12,275 nt of DNA from CANHEE01 sp043777755 (GCA_043777755.1 JAYWHK010000075.1:1-12275), one strand, 5' to 3'; numbered from the stretch's first letter, positions 1 to 7,221 are shown. The notes: a model not told the origin generated them from the sequence alone. Numbers and translations: made by a program.

Positions 1-1149
1 AATCATGCAAAAAACGGCAATTATTAAATATATTTTTGATTTTTTTTCTTCTAAAAACCCAGCGAAACTGACTACAAAAATAGGCATTATATCCACAAAT
101 GCCCTATGTCCAAAACCGCAACCCAAATTATACGACCACCATGTACTATATAGTATAGTATATAAAAGTAATACTAACAAAGGTAAGCCGTTTTCTATCT
201 TTCTACCTTTAAAAAATAAAAAGCCAAATATCAACAATAACAATGGATTGTATAAAAAAAGCCCATTGTTAGGCGCAAAAAGCACTTCACTTATTTTGGG
301 ATTTGTCAAAAAAATAAAACCTTCGTTTTGATAACTATTGACAAAAAAACTTCCAAAAGCATATTGATTGTATAAAATTTGTGGTAAAAATATAAAAAAA
401 AGTAAAAAACTAACTAATATAATATTTTTTACAGTAAAAATGTTGCTCAAACGTTGTTTTATTTTTTCAAAATCATCATTATTGAATAAAATAAGGATTG
501 GAACTAAGAAAATAACATTTATTGGTCTGATTATCAACGCTAAAATGCTCAGTATCAATAGCGTTACGCCGATTTTTTCTTTTTGTAAAAAAAATAAAAT
601 CGCAGTAAAAACAGCAAACGAATAGATGTGCGACATTCCTGTTTCATAAACGCCATAGTAAAAAACGCTTGTTCCGAGAATAGACAAAATCATTGCCCAC
701 CACCCTACTCTATTGCTCTTCGACGATTTTTGTCGCCTCAAAAGCAATGTTTTATCAAGAAAAAAAATTCCCAACGTAAAATAAAAAACAGCTGCAACAT
801 CAATCGCTTTATGATACGCTTTGCTAAAACCAGTTTTTTCTTTTGCTAAAAAATGAGCCACCAACCAAAATGGACTTTGCAACAATGCCACACCATAAGG
901 GTATTTTGTAATGACTTTGTTGGTATTTTTATTCAATAAAAAACCTTCTCCAGTTTTGAAATCAACGCTGTCTGGAAAATTTTTTGCTTCAAAATTATAA
1001 ATAAACAAAGCTGGCAAATACACATTATAGCCTGCTTTATCCGCCCAAATTTCACTATGATAATTAAAAACACCTGCTTTTGAATGTCTATTTAAAGAAA
1101 AAAAGAGTAAAAAAGCAAAAATGAACAAAAATCTAAAACGGTACATCAT
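1..1149 (-). CDS. Polytopic membrane protein, probable GT-C type glycosyltransferase (C-terminus beyond window)
   Basis: The frame is open on the minus strand from ATG 1149 to the window edge, giving 383 residues without a stop. The start choice is ATG 1149 or the adjacent ATG 1146, and both lie inside the 3' end of dnaB (17-nt overlap), which suggests translational coupling. The protein is very hydrophobic, with likely membrane segments near residues 5-19, 116-136, 148-163, 170-222, 243-260, 300-335 and from 353 on. After the first segment comes an acidic/aromatic loop (E33, W35, D37, Y41, Y44, L45-P46). The segment at 336-349 (TWW..NLG.GFGHR) resembles the W-rich loop followed by G-x-R of bacterial GT-C sugar transferases that use lipid-linked donors. 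That family assignment comes from topology and motif resemblance only. A role in cell-envelope glycan or protein glycosylation is inferred. Reading-frame confidence is high; functional confidence is moderate. Confidence 0.72.
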   Translation of the reverse strand, partial: MMYRFRFLFIFAFLLFFSLNRHSKAGVFNYHSEIWADKAGYNVYLPALFIYNFEAKNFPDSVDFKTGEGFLLNKNTNKVITKYPYGVALLQSPFWLVAHFLAKEKTGFSKAYHKAIDVAAVFYFTLGIFFLDKTLLLRRQKSSKSNRVGWWAMILSILGTSVFYYGVYETGMSHIYSFAVFTAILFFLQKEKIGVTLLILSILALIIRPINVIFLVPILILFNNDDFEKIKQRLSNIFTVKNIILVSFLLFFIFLPQILYNQYAFGSFFVNSYQNEGFIFLTNPKISEVLFAPNNGLFLYNPLLLLIFGFLFFKGRKIENGLPLLVLLLYTILYSTWWSYNLGCGFGHRAFVDIMPIFVVSFAGFLEEKKSKIYLIIAVFCMI

Positions 1150-4100
1150 CGTCAATAAACTTTGCTTTACTACCCGACCCAGCATTAGAGTCTGTATTCA
1201 TCTTAGATTGGAAACGCATCGTTTGCGCATCTTGGTACGGGTCAGCTTTGAACGCTGCTGTATCTACACTATCAAAAAGTGGATCATCCAAGTTCGAGAA
1301 CTTCGCATATTGGTCAGTAAATTTGAGTTTTACAGTATCCAACGCACCGTTACGGTGTTTTGCAATGATGATTTCGGCAACACCAACCAAAGAAGCACCT
1401 TCCTCATCTTCCTTGATTCCATAATATTCAGGACGATAAATGAAAGAAACAATGTCTGCATCCTGTTCAATGGCCCCAGAATTATGTGAAATGATACCAT
1501 TTGCAATCCAAGCATTGGTTTCAGGAACACTCAAATCAAAAACCTCCTCTTCTCCAATGTATTCTATTGACGTGATTTTATCCCAAAAAACATCACTCTC
1601 CGCTTGTGATTGTAATGCTGCATCGTCAAGAATTGCAGCATAAGATGCAGCAACTGCTCTTGAAGGAGTGAAGCTAAAATGAGATGTTCCACCATAAGAA
1701 GTACCTCTAAGATTTGCCATATTCCTTTGAGAAATTCCTTTCTCCTTCATTTTCGATTTTACTTTATCAAAAAATTCATTGGGCAGAGTATCTGCATTGG
1801 TATTAGGAACTATATTTTTTATGTACTCTTTTAAATTTTCTAATTTAGAAATTTTCTCCCCAAAAGCTCCTATTTTATTTACAAATATATTTTGATTTTC
1901 TTTTCCAGAAACTTCAACAGAATACATTGGTTTGTATTGCTCGCCTTGTTTGACTAATTTTGTTCTTGCAACAATAGCAAATCGAAGCAATAAGTCAGCT
2001 ACATCAGCAGCAAGTTTTTCACTATTTGTAGAAAACGCAATTTTAGCTGATGTCCGAGAATTTGAATTAGGCGTAAATATAGTACCATCCGTAGCCCATA
2101 AATGCCTTAATAAAAGTGCTACTTTAGAATTAGAGAGTTGAAAAACAAAACTCGGAAGGTGTTTTTCGTGAGAACGCTGATTAAAAACACCTATTTCTTT
2201 TAACCATAAATTCAATCCTCTCGGATTCCACCTATTACCATTTCCACTGAATACTAACTGATGCCACGTTCCAGCCTTGCTTTCGTGACGATTTACAATT
2301 GAATCAAATTCTTTTTCGGCACAACGCTTTACTATTTCACTATTCTGCTCAGAAGCTGTTGTATATCTAAGAGGTTGTCCTTTTAGGTAGCTGCCATCTC
2401 CAACAAGGTGCGCTAAGAGTGTAATTTTTTCATCAGAAATATCAATAGGTTGTTTAACCTCAGGAATATATCTTGAAATACCAACTCTGTCATCAACTTG
2501 TAAGTCCGAAACTGTTCTCCATTCATTCAATGTCATTAATTTGTGTTCTGATGAACATTTTATACTACGACCAGTTGCCAGTTTCACTGAATAAACACCT
2601 TTTTTACCAACAGACCAAATCAGCTCCGACTGTTGTGTTGTCAGTTTTTGAGTATCATTTGAAAAAGACAAAACGTCCGCTTTTTGACCAACAAGAGATT
2701 CAATTGTCGCTATCGTACCATCTGCCAAAAAAATCTTTGTATCACCTGTAACACATTCACGTAAATCCGATAACTGCGGACGTTTAGTTCCGCCACGGGT
2801 TTCTACCGCACGGCTGAGTTGCGAAAGCGCAATCACAGGAACACTCAATTCCTTTGCCAAACCTTTTAAGGCACGAGAAATAGTCGAAATTTCTTGTTCA
2901 CGGTTCGAGCCTTTTCCTTCTGCACCCGTTCCACTCATCAACTGTAAATAGTCAATGATAATCATCTGAATATCGTGCTGCATTTTTAAACGACGGCACT
3001 TAGCACGCAATTCAAAAACGTTAATTCCTGGTGTATCATCTATAAAAATAGGTATTTCGCTCAATTTTTCAACCGCAGCATGAAGTTGATGCCATTCGTG
3101 CGATTCTAACTTTCCTGTACGCAACTTTGAGCCAGAAATCTCCGCTTCCATCGAAATCAAACGTTGCGCAAATTGAATATTTGACATTTCCAAAGAGAAC
3201 ATCGCCACTGGCTTTTTGAAATCAACAGCCGCATTTCGAGCAAGCGCAAGCGTGAACGAGGTATTGTGCGTCACAGTCATGTCTTCTAATAAAAAACGTT
3301 TGTTTCCATCTATTTCAAAACCATAATAATCATCAACTTTATCCAATTCAACACTGATACCTGTCACTTGCCAATTAATAGCACTCTTCCACGATTCCGC
3401 TTTTTTTCGTTGAATTTTCACAGGAATCCTATCAATATCACCATAAATCCGAACACGATAAACTTCTGTTTCGTAACCTATTGATTTAATAGAAGCTTTT
3501 TTAGCATTAAAAGATGTTCTAAAACCAAGTGTATCGCATAAAAATTTGATTTGTTCCGCTAAAAATTTATTTTTTTGTGTAATTTCATAGCCATTCGATT
3601 GCACCAAATAATGTCCATCAGTATCCAACAAACCAGCAAGTAACTCTAATCGTTTTTTAGTAGAATTAATTAAAAAATGTTGTGGAATGTGTTTGTTGTT
3701 CAATACACCAATTTCACTTAAAACACCTTTGAGCGAATAACCTCTATGACCTCTTTCTCCACCAACAATAGCATAAACAGGGCATTTTTCTTTTTGTAAA
3801 TAAGTGCTTACTTTTAACCCATAATCATTAGAAAAAGAAGTGATGTATTCTACAATTTCGGTATCCATTGTAGCAATTTCTGGTTTTGAAGATGCCCCAT
3901 CTCCAAGCCACAAACCAAGGAAATAAGGCGGTAACTCTGTTATTTTTTCTTCAAATTCAACACCTACTTTATAACCTTTATAATTGGTTTTCCACTTATT
4001 AGATTTTTGCAAATATTCAGCTACAGAAATATCTATAACTTCACCATTTTTATGAGGACCTTCATTTCTACTTCTTTTTAAAGATAAAATATGACTTTCA

Positions 4101-5023
4101 TTTACTCGATAATCTATACCTCTATTTTGACGAATCCAGTACATTTTTTCTTGACCACGAGCCAAAGAAAGCACAGTTCGAGGTGTATTGTCATCGCCCA
4201 TCAATAATTCGCCCACTTCAATGTCTTCTACATTTTTCAAAACACCGTCAAACATCAATACTTTAGTACCTTTCCCAAGACACTTTCCCATTCCTGGGCG
4301 TGCTGCCACAATAATCAAATCCGAAGGCTGCCAACCAGAGGTGATTCGGTCTAAATCTACAAAACCCGTCGGAACACCCGTCAAACCATCTTCTTTTTTG
4401 GAGAGTTCTTCCAAACTTTTCAATACTTTTGCAGAAAGCGACGACATGGTTTCAGCACCACGACTTAGGTTATTTTGAGCAATGGCAAAAAGTTCACTTT
4501 CGGCTTTGTCCAAAAGGTCAAAAACGTCAGTTGTGTCTTCAAAAGCATCTCTTACGATGGTCGTCGAAGCACGAATCAATTCTCTTTGAATGTGTTTTTG
4601 CGCTAAAATCCGTGCGTGAAATTCAATGTTTGCCGCTGATGCCACACGATTGGTCAAGTCCACCAAATAATATGTTCCACCGACTTTATCCAGTACCGCA
4701 GTTTTCTTCAAATCTTCGGTAAGTGTCAGTAAATCAATCGGTTGCGATTTTTCAAACAAGCGCAACATGGAGCGATAAATATGTTGATTGGCTTCTAAAT
4801 AAAAAGTTTCTGGACGTAAAATATCCAATACAATAGACAAACTGTCTTTTGTCGTCATGATTGCACCCAACACAGCTTCCTCTAAGGGAATAGACTGCGG
4901 CGGTACTTTCCCAAAAGCTAAATTAGAAAGATCACTACTTTCATTTTTGCCACGCTGATTTTTTTGAGGAAAATTACCATCGTTTCCTTTCGAGTAATTT
5001 TTACCTTTTTCTTTATCTTCCAT
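1133..5023 (-). CDS. dnaB: Replicative DNA helicase DnaB precursor with two inteins
   Basis: This 1296-residue precursor gives a 531-residue helicase (247+169+115) once two inteins are spliced out. DnaB is the hexameric ATP-driven helicase that unwinds the replication fork. The N-terminal DnaB_N domain covers about residues 40-145, starting near VPPQSIPLEEAVLGAI, and the RecA-like motor follows from about 215. Walker A is GMGK (244-247) joined to T588 after splicing. The presumed catalytic Glu is E612 in SLEM, Walker B is MIIIDYLQL (687-695), and the probable arginine finger is R1224 in HRNG. The tail ends in acidic DDDVPF, with an SSB-like look. ATG 5023 is the first in-frame Met and is followed by a hydrophilic leader typical of Bacteroidota DnaB. 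A promoter lies about 100 nt upstream. Both inteins are in frame with intact splice-junction residues, so a working protein is expected only after two splicing events. Confidence 0.97.
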   Translation of the reverse strand: MEDKEKGKNYSKGNDGNFPQKNQRGKNESSDLSNLAFGKVPPQSIPLEEAVLGAIMTTKDSLSIVLDILRPETFYLEANQHIYRSMLRLFEKSQPIDLLTLTEDLKKTAVLDKVGGTYYLVDLTNRVASAANIEFHARILAQKHIQRELIRASTTIVRDAFEDTTDVFDLLDKAESELFAIAQNNLSRGAETMSSLSAKVLKSLEELSKKEDGLTGVPTGFVDLDRITSGWQPSDLIIVAARPGMGKCLGKGTKVLMFDGVLKNVEDIEVGELLMGDDNTPRTVLSLARGQEKMYWIRQNRGIDYRVNESHILSLKRSRNEGPHKNGEVIDISVAEYLQKSNKWKTNYKGYKVGVEFEEKITELPPYFLGLWLGDGASSKPEIATMDTEIVEYITSFSNDYGLKVSTYLQKEKCPVYAIVGGERGHRGYSLKGVLSEIGVLNNKHIPQHFLINSTKKRLELLAGLLDTDGHYLVQSNGYEITQKNKFLAEQIKFLCDTLGFRTSFNAKKASIKSIGYETEVYRVRIYGDIDRIPVKIQRKKAESWKSAINWQVTGISVELDKVDDYYGFEIDGNKRFLLEDMTVTHNTSFTLALARNAAVDFKKPVAMFSLEMSNIQFAQRLISMEAEISGSKLRTGKLESHEWHQLHAAVEKLSEIPIFIDDTPGINVFELRAKCRRLKMQHDIQMIIIDYLQLMSGTGAEGKGSNREQEISTISRALKGLAKELSVPVIALSQLSRAVETRGGTKRPQLSDLRECVTGDTKIFLADGTIATIESLVGQKADVLSFSNDTQKLTTQQSELIWSVGKKGVYSVKLATGRSIKCSSEHKLMTLNEWRTVSDLQVDDRVGISRYIPEVKQPIDISDEKITLLAHLVGDGSYLKGQPLRYTTASEQNSEIVKRCAEKEFDSIVNRHESKAGTWHQLVFSGNGNRWNPRGLNLWLKEIGVFNQRSHEKHLPSFVFQLSNSKVALLLRHLWATDGTIFTPNSNSRTSAKIAFSTNSEKLAADVADLLLRFAIVARTKLVKQGEQYKPMYSVEVSGKENQNIFVNKIGAFGEKISKLENLKEYIKNIVPNTNADTLPNEFFDKVKSKMKEKGISQRNMANLRGTSYGGTSHFSFTPSRAVAASYAAILDDAALQSQAESDVFWDKITSIEYIGEEEVFDLSVPETNAWIANGIISHNSGAIEQDADIVSFIYRPEYYGIKEDEEGASLVGVAEIIIAKHRNGALDTVKLKFTDQYAKFSNLDDPLFDSVDTAAFKADPYQDAQTMRFQSKMNTDSNAGSGSKAKFIDDDVPF
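1481..2755 (-). mobile_element. Intein 2 of DnaB (DLRE/SGAIEQDAD insertion, 425 aa, with LAGLIDADG endonuclease)
   Basis: Precursor residues C757-N1181. Block A is CVTGDTKIFLADG and block G is IISHN (H1180-N1181), with Ser1182 as the +1 residue. The flanks join to DLRE+SGAIEQDAD, the conserved segment also used by cyanobacterial and Rhodothermus DnaB inteins. Block B is IKCSSEH, with Ser824 in the Thr position and His827. The endonuclease motifs are LLAHLVGDGS (D876) and LLLRHLWATDG (D979). Between the endonuclease and block F, residues 1083-1135 carry a segment resembling a helix-turn-helix (KEKGISQRNMANLRGTS), a likely DNA-recognition add-on. Block F (EEEVFDLSVPETNAWIANG) is well preserved. 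The AT content is high: 1801-1860 is 20% GC by hand count. At 425 residues it is a full-size intein and not a mini-intein. Confidence 0.95.
3263..4282 (-). mobile_element. Intein 1 of DnaB (P-loop insertion, 340 aa, with LAGLIDADG endonuclease)
   Basis: Precursor residues C248-N587. The intein begins with Cys in CLGKGTKVLMFDG (block A) and ends in VTHN (block G, H586-N587), followed by Thr588 as the +1 extein nucleophile. It sits between Lys and Thr of the Walker A motif (GMGK/TS), so the unspliced protein cannot bind ATP properly. Block B is recognisable around VNESH (H311), but the usual Thr of TxxH is Asn308. The dodecapeptide endonuclease motifs are FLGLWLGDG (acidic D375) and LLAGLLDTDG (D467, D469), so both acidic positions are kept and homing activity is plausible. 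Two non-catalytic cysteines are present (C414, C496). A hand-counted 60-nt sample inside (3781-3840) is 27% GC, against 43% in neighbouring extein (3181-3240), which fits horizontal arrival. P-loop DnaB inteins are known, for example in mycobacteria. Confidence 0.95.
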
Positions 5024-5120
5024 GAATATTTTTACCTAAATGGACATTGTTTAAATATGTATAAACTGTTCGCTACTAATATTTTAATGTTTTTTTTCAA
5101 GAAAAAAACTAAAATTTTCT

Positions 5121-5151
5121 CAAAGTTAGCGAAAATTATGAGAATTAAAAA
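5121..5151 (-). promoter_or_regulatory. Probable dnaB promoter
   Basis: Read on the minus strand, TAACTTTG (5128-5121) matches the Bacteroidota -7 consensus TAnnTTTG exactly. The -33 position at the expected 19-21 nt holds only a T run (about 5147-5151) in place of TTTG. It would start transcription near 5114, leaving a 5' leader of about 90 nt before ATG 5023. The leader is very AT-rich and no clear Shine-Dalgarno sequence is seen. Confidence 0.45.
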
Positions 5152-5219
5152 TATTTTTTCGCAGATTCTAAGAAAAAATTTATAAGGTTGTTAAATTTAC
5201 TAAAAAGTGATGTCATTTT

Positions 5220-5249
5220 TTTGACAATAAAAAAATATTTGTATCTTTG
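5220..5249 (+). promoter_or_regulatory. Plus-strand Bacteroidota-type promoter with no protein gene behind it
   Basis: TTTG at 5220-5223, an 18-nt spacer, and TATCTTTG at 5242-5249 fit the TTTG-N19-TAnnTTTG consensus of the primary Bacteroidota sigma factor apart from a one-nt shorter spacer. Initiation is expected near 5256. The only thing downstream on this strand is a terminator hairpin about 40 nt later. It lies back to back with the dnaB promoter. Confidence 0.55.
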
Positions 5250-5255
5250 TAACCT

Positions 5256-5325
5256 ATACAAAAAAACTACAGCAATATTCTGTAAAACAAGAAGGTCGGC
5301 ACTCGTAATGCCGACCTCTTTTTTT
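5256..5325 (+). ncRNA. Candidate small RNA (about 70 nt) between promoter and intrinsic terminator
   Basis: The predicted transcript begins about 7 nt after the -7 box and ends in the T run at 5319-5325. It contains a small hairpin (TACAG 5268-5272 with CTGTA 5280-5284) and then the 9-bp terminator stem. No start codon with a sensible ORF fits inside it. The next plus-strand gene is almost 2 kb away across an oppositely oriented gene, so this is not an ordinary leader. It does not obviously match a known RNA family such as 6S, tmRNA or SRP RNA. Expression is unproven. Confidence 0.4.
5293..5325 (+). terminator. Strong intrinsic terminator, possibly bidirectional
   Basis: AGGTCGGCA (5293-5301) pairs perfectly with TGCCGACCT (5309-5317) across a 7-nt loop and is followed by C and seven T residues (5319-5325). 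Read on the minus strand the same stem is followed by TCTTGTTTT, a weaker tract. It could therefore also end transcripts coming from the plug gene or the micro-ORF at 5324-5424. Confidence 0.85.
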
Positions 5326-5424
5326 AATCTCTCTTGTCTTTGTTCTTGCGTAGCTCATCACTGATGTAAAAAGCGAATACAATCACCACAAGTTTGATTA
5401 ATTCTAAAAAATCATCTTGACCAT
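5324..5424 (-). pseudogene. Possible frameshifted micro-ORF (about 33 codons)
   Basis: ATG 5424 opens MVKMIF and then stops at TAG. The next frame continues without a stop as LELIKLVVIVFAFYISDELRK and on to a TAA at 5326-5324, just before the terminator stem. One extra T in the six-T run (plus-strand A run 5406-5411) would join the two parts into a short hydrophobic protein with a basic tail. The joined product would look like a single-pass membrane micropeptide. This could be a sequencing slip, a decayed gene, slippage-dependent expression, or chance in AT-rich DNA. No function is recognised. Confidence 0.25.
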
Positions 5425-5471
5425 AATAAATAAATATGGTTTAGTTGCCAGCAATATCACTGGTTTCTTAG

Positions 5472-6830
5472 CTATCTTTTGTCTGGTGCAGAACCAATCG
5501 TTTTCAAACCAATGATGCGGTCATAGCGTGCGCCTGGTGGACGATGGTACAAAATAACAGTGTAAGCATTGTCCGTTTGGTACAAATTATTATCGACTTC
5601 TTCGAGATTCAATTTTGTTGAACTTTTTTTGACCGCTGCGTAGGCGTAATCGTAAAAACCCTGTTTTAAGAAAAGTTCTGAAATATAAGTATGAGATACT
5701 TCATCGTAAAACATTTTATTCTGAGGAAGAGTGTTCCAATCTGAGAATTTCCCTACAATATAAAGGTCTGTATCTTCTAATTCCTCTTTCAAATCTAAGG
5801 TAAAAAGTACGTTAGCATATTCAGATTGCAAACGATGGTCAAGGTCGCCACGAGGTGCATCTTTTGTGTTAATCAAGTATGCCCCATTGTTGTCAAAAGA
5901 AAAAGTGTAGGTATCTCCAATGCGACGACGGTCATTCTCGACGGTAACGTCATACGTTTTTTTGGTGCTTCGCACTTTTTGAATGTGAAAACCACGACTC
6001 ATCAAAGAGCGAATATCTAAAAACCGAAATTCATTTCCCGCAGGAAAAACAATGCTGTCTTGGTAATCGTACAAGAGTTCATTGGGACGGGCAAAAGTTG
6101 GAGGAATGGCTTTTTTACAGTTGTCCCAGCGTCCATTTTGTAAAATAACAGCTTTAACTTCATTTTTTGGATTAGAAATACGGTATTTGTCGTGTTCTAC
6201 ATCAAAATCAATTTCGTGGTGCGTATAAGTTTTTGAAGCATCACCTGTTGGAACAAAACGCATATTGATTCTGGTCAATTGTTCAACAACAACAAAACGA
6301 CGTGTCAAAACAGGTGTTTTTTCAGCGTTATCTACAAAAATATGCAATAGATAATTGCCTGATTTTGTGAGTCTTGTATTGGCATTTGACATTTCTAATT
6401 CGTAGTGTGTGTAGTTCGAGATAGTTCCAAACGCCAATTTACCTTCATTGAGGCGATATTCCGCAAAACCTTCTACATATTCTTGCTCATTGAGTTGTGT
6501 CGGCGACCAATCCGCATTGCGCAACTCTACTTTGTAACGGTAAAACTTGAAATCGCCGTCCATATCGTCAAAGCTAATTGAGCCTGATTCTCCTAATGAC
6601 AAAATCGGCATCAATTCTAATTCCGTGGTGGCATTAATCGTCAATGTTTTTGCTTTTTTGTCAAAATTGGTAAAAGTCTGAGAAACTCGAGCTGGTAAAA
6701 AACGGGCAGTTTTGATGTTTTCTTGATAAACCCAATCTATGTTTTTAAAATTTTGGGCAAAAAGAAATGATGTATTCAAAAAGATAAAAACAGTAAGCAA
6801 ACTACTGTAAAACAATGACTTAAATTTCAT
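5472..6830 (-). CDS. Type IX secretion system plug protein (DUF5103 family)
   Basis: A 452-residue secreted protein with an N-terminal signal peptide (residues 1-25, ending FLFA before Q26). The family signature is strong. An early segment reads SLGESGSISFDDMDGDF, followed by the N-A-D-W motif with EYVEGF. Then come FGTISNYTHYELEMSN and SGNYLLHIFVDN, and VLTRRFVVVE ends the first beta domain. The C-terminus has the typical YHRPPGARYDRIIG. In Bacteroidota this periplasmic protein closes the outer-membrane SprA translocon of the T9SS until cargo arrives. The length fits the family. ATG 6830 is directly followed by the signal peptide, so the start is secure. Two likely T9SS cargo genes lie further along in this window, but they are not in one operon with it. 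I see only a weak -7-like box upstream (plus-strand 6866-6873), so regulation is unclear. Confidence 0.9.
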   Translation of the reverse strand: MKFKSLFYSSLLTVFIFLNTSFLFAQNFKNIDWVYQENIKTARFLPARVSQTFTNFDKKAKTLTINATTELELMPILSLGESGSISFDDMDGDFKFYRYKVELRNADWSPTQLNEQEYVEGFAEYRLNEGKLAFGTISNYTHYELEMSNANTRLTKSGNYLLHIFVDNAEKTPVLTRRFVVVEQLTRINMRFVPTGDASKTYTHHEIDFDVEHDKYRISNPKNEVKAVILQNGRWDNCKKAIPPTFARPNELLYDYQDSIVFPAGNEFRFLDIRSLMSRGFHIQKVRSTKKTYDVTVENDRRRIGDTYTFSFDNNGAYLINTKDAPRGDLDHRLQSEYANVLFTLDLKEELEDTDLYIVGKFSDWNTLPQNKMFYDEVSHTYISELFLKQGFYDYAYAAVKKSSTKLNLEEVDNNLYQTDNAYTVILYHRPPGARYDRIIGLKTIGSAPDKR

Positions 6831-6950
6831 TTTAAAATTGTATTTTGTAAAAAAGTTGTGTATTCAAAACGTAAAAATAAGGACAATTATTATATTTTTC
6901 ATTTTTTATGCTTTCTTAAAAAAAATATAACAACTTAGCGTATTTTGTTT

Positions 6951-7091
6951 AAACACGAATTTACGCTAATTTTACTAAATCTGTGATTCGGCAAAGCCAA
7001 TTTCACCAATTGTGATGTTGAAAATTAAATCTAATTTCACTAATTTTATTAAAACTTTGTTTTAATTTTACGTAAAGCTAATTTCATCTAA
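6951..7091. repeat. Degenerate AT-rich intergenic repeat cluster (CTAATTTCACTAATT-like)
   Basis: The 391-nt gap 6831-7221 has no credible ORF. It contains variants of one motif at about 6966-6979, 6996-7011, 7031-7046 and 7077-7089, preceded by AAACACGAATTTA (6951-6963). The copies are imperfect and irregularly spaced (about 31, 34 and 47 nt), so this is not a CRISPR array. It resembles the low-complexity CACGAATTTCAC-type repeats dispersed in many Bacteroidota genomes. Function unknown. Confidence 0.5.
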
Positions 7092-7138
7092 AAAATTTAC
7101 TTTTAATAGCAAAAACAAGTCTTTTTTCATAAAAAATA

Positions 7139-7211
7139 AGTTTTGGCTGAATACAATTTTTTATATTCAGCCAAAACTACTATATTTGCAATAGTTTTGG
7201 CTGAATATAAA
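7139..7211 (+). promoter_or_regulatory. Promoter embedded in a triple 15-nt repeat (operator-like) of the ATPase gene
   Basis: AGTTTTGGCTGAATA occurs three times: forward at 7139-7153, inverted at 7164-7178, and forward at 7193-7207. The second and third copies extend to perfect 20-nt inverted arms (7160-7179 and 7192-7211) around a 12-nt loop. That loop holds TATATTTG (7181-7188), an exact -7 box. Transcription would begin near 7194, inside the last copy, leaving a leader of under 30 nt before ATG 7222. A T run (7157-7162) is the only candidate for a -33 element. Exact conservation of three copies in otherwise degenerate DNA points to protein-binding sites or alternative hairpins that control this gene. 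Confidence 0.65.
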
Positions 7212-7221
7212 TATTTTAACA

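Noticed and set aside
5..849. Three short plus-strand ORFs (5-331, 368-625, 628-849)
   Set aside because: They lie antisense to a 383-codon open frame on the minus strand with clear membrane-protein character, and their products are low-complexity Lys/Asn-rich.
1121..1489. Plus-strand ORF of 122 codons opposite the dnaB 3' end
   Set aside because: Antisense shadow of the DnaB C-terminal extein, with no recognisable domain and no promoter.
6966..7091. Possible CRISPR-like array in the gap before the ATPase gene
   Set aside because: The copies are imperfect, very AT-rich and irregularly spaced, with no unique spacers of constant length and no cas genes.
7139..7211. Invertible phase-variation promoter or MITE
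   Set aside because: The segment between the arms is only 10-12 nt, too short for known recombinase inversion. No matching terminal copy is seen after the ATPase gene and no recombinase is present.
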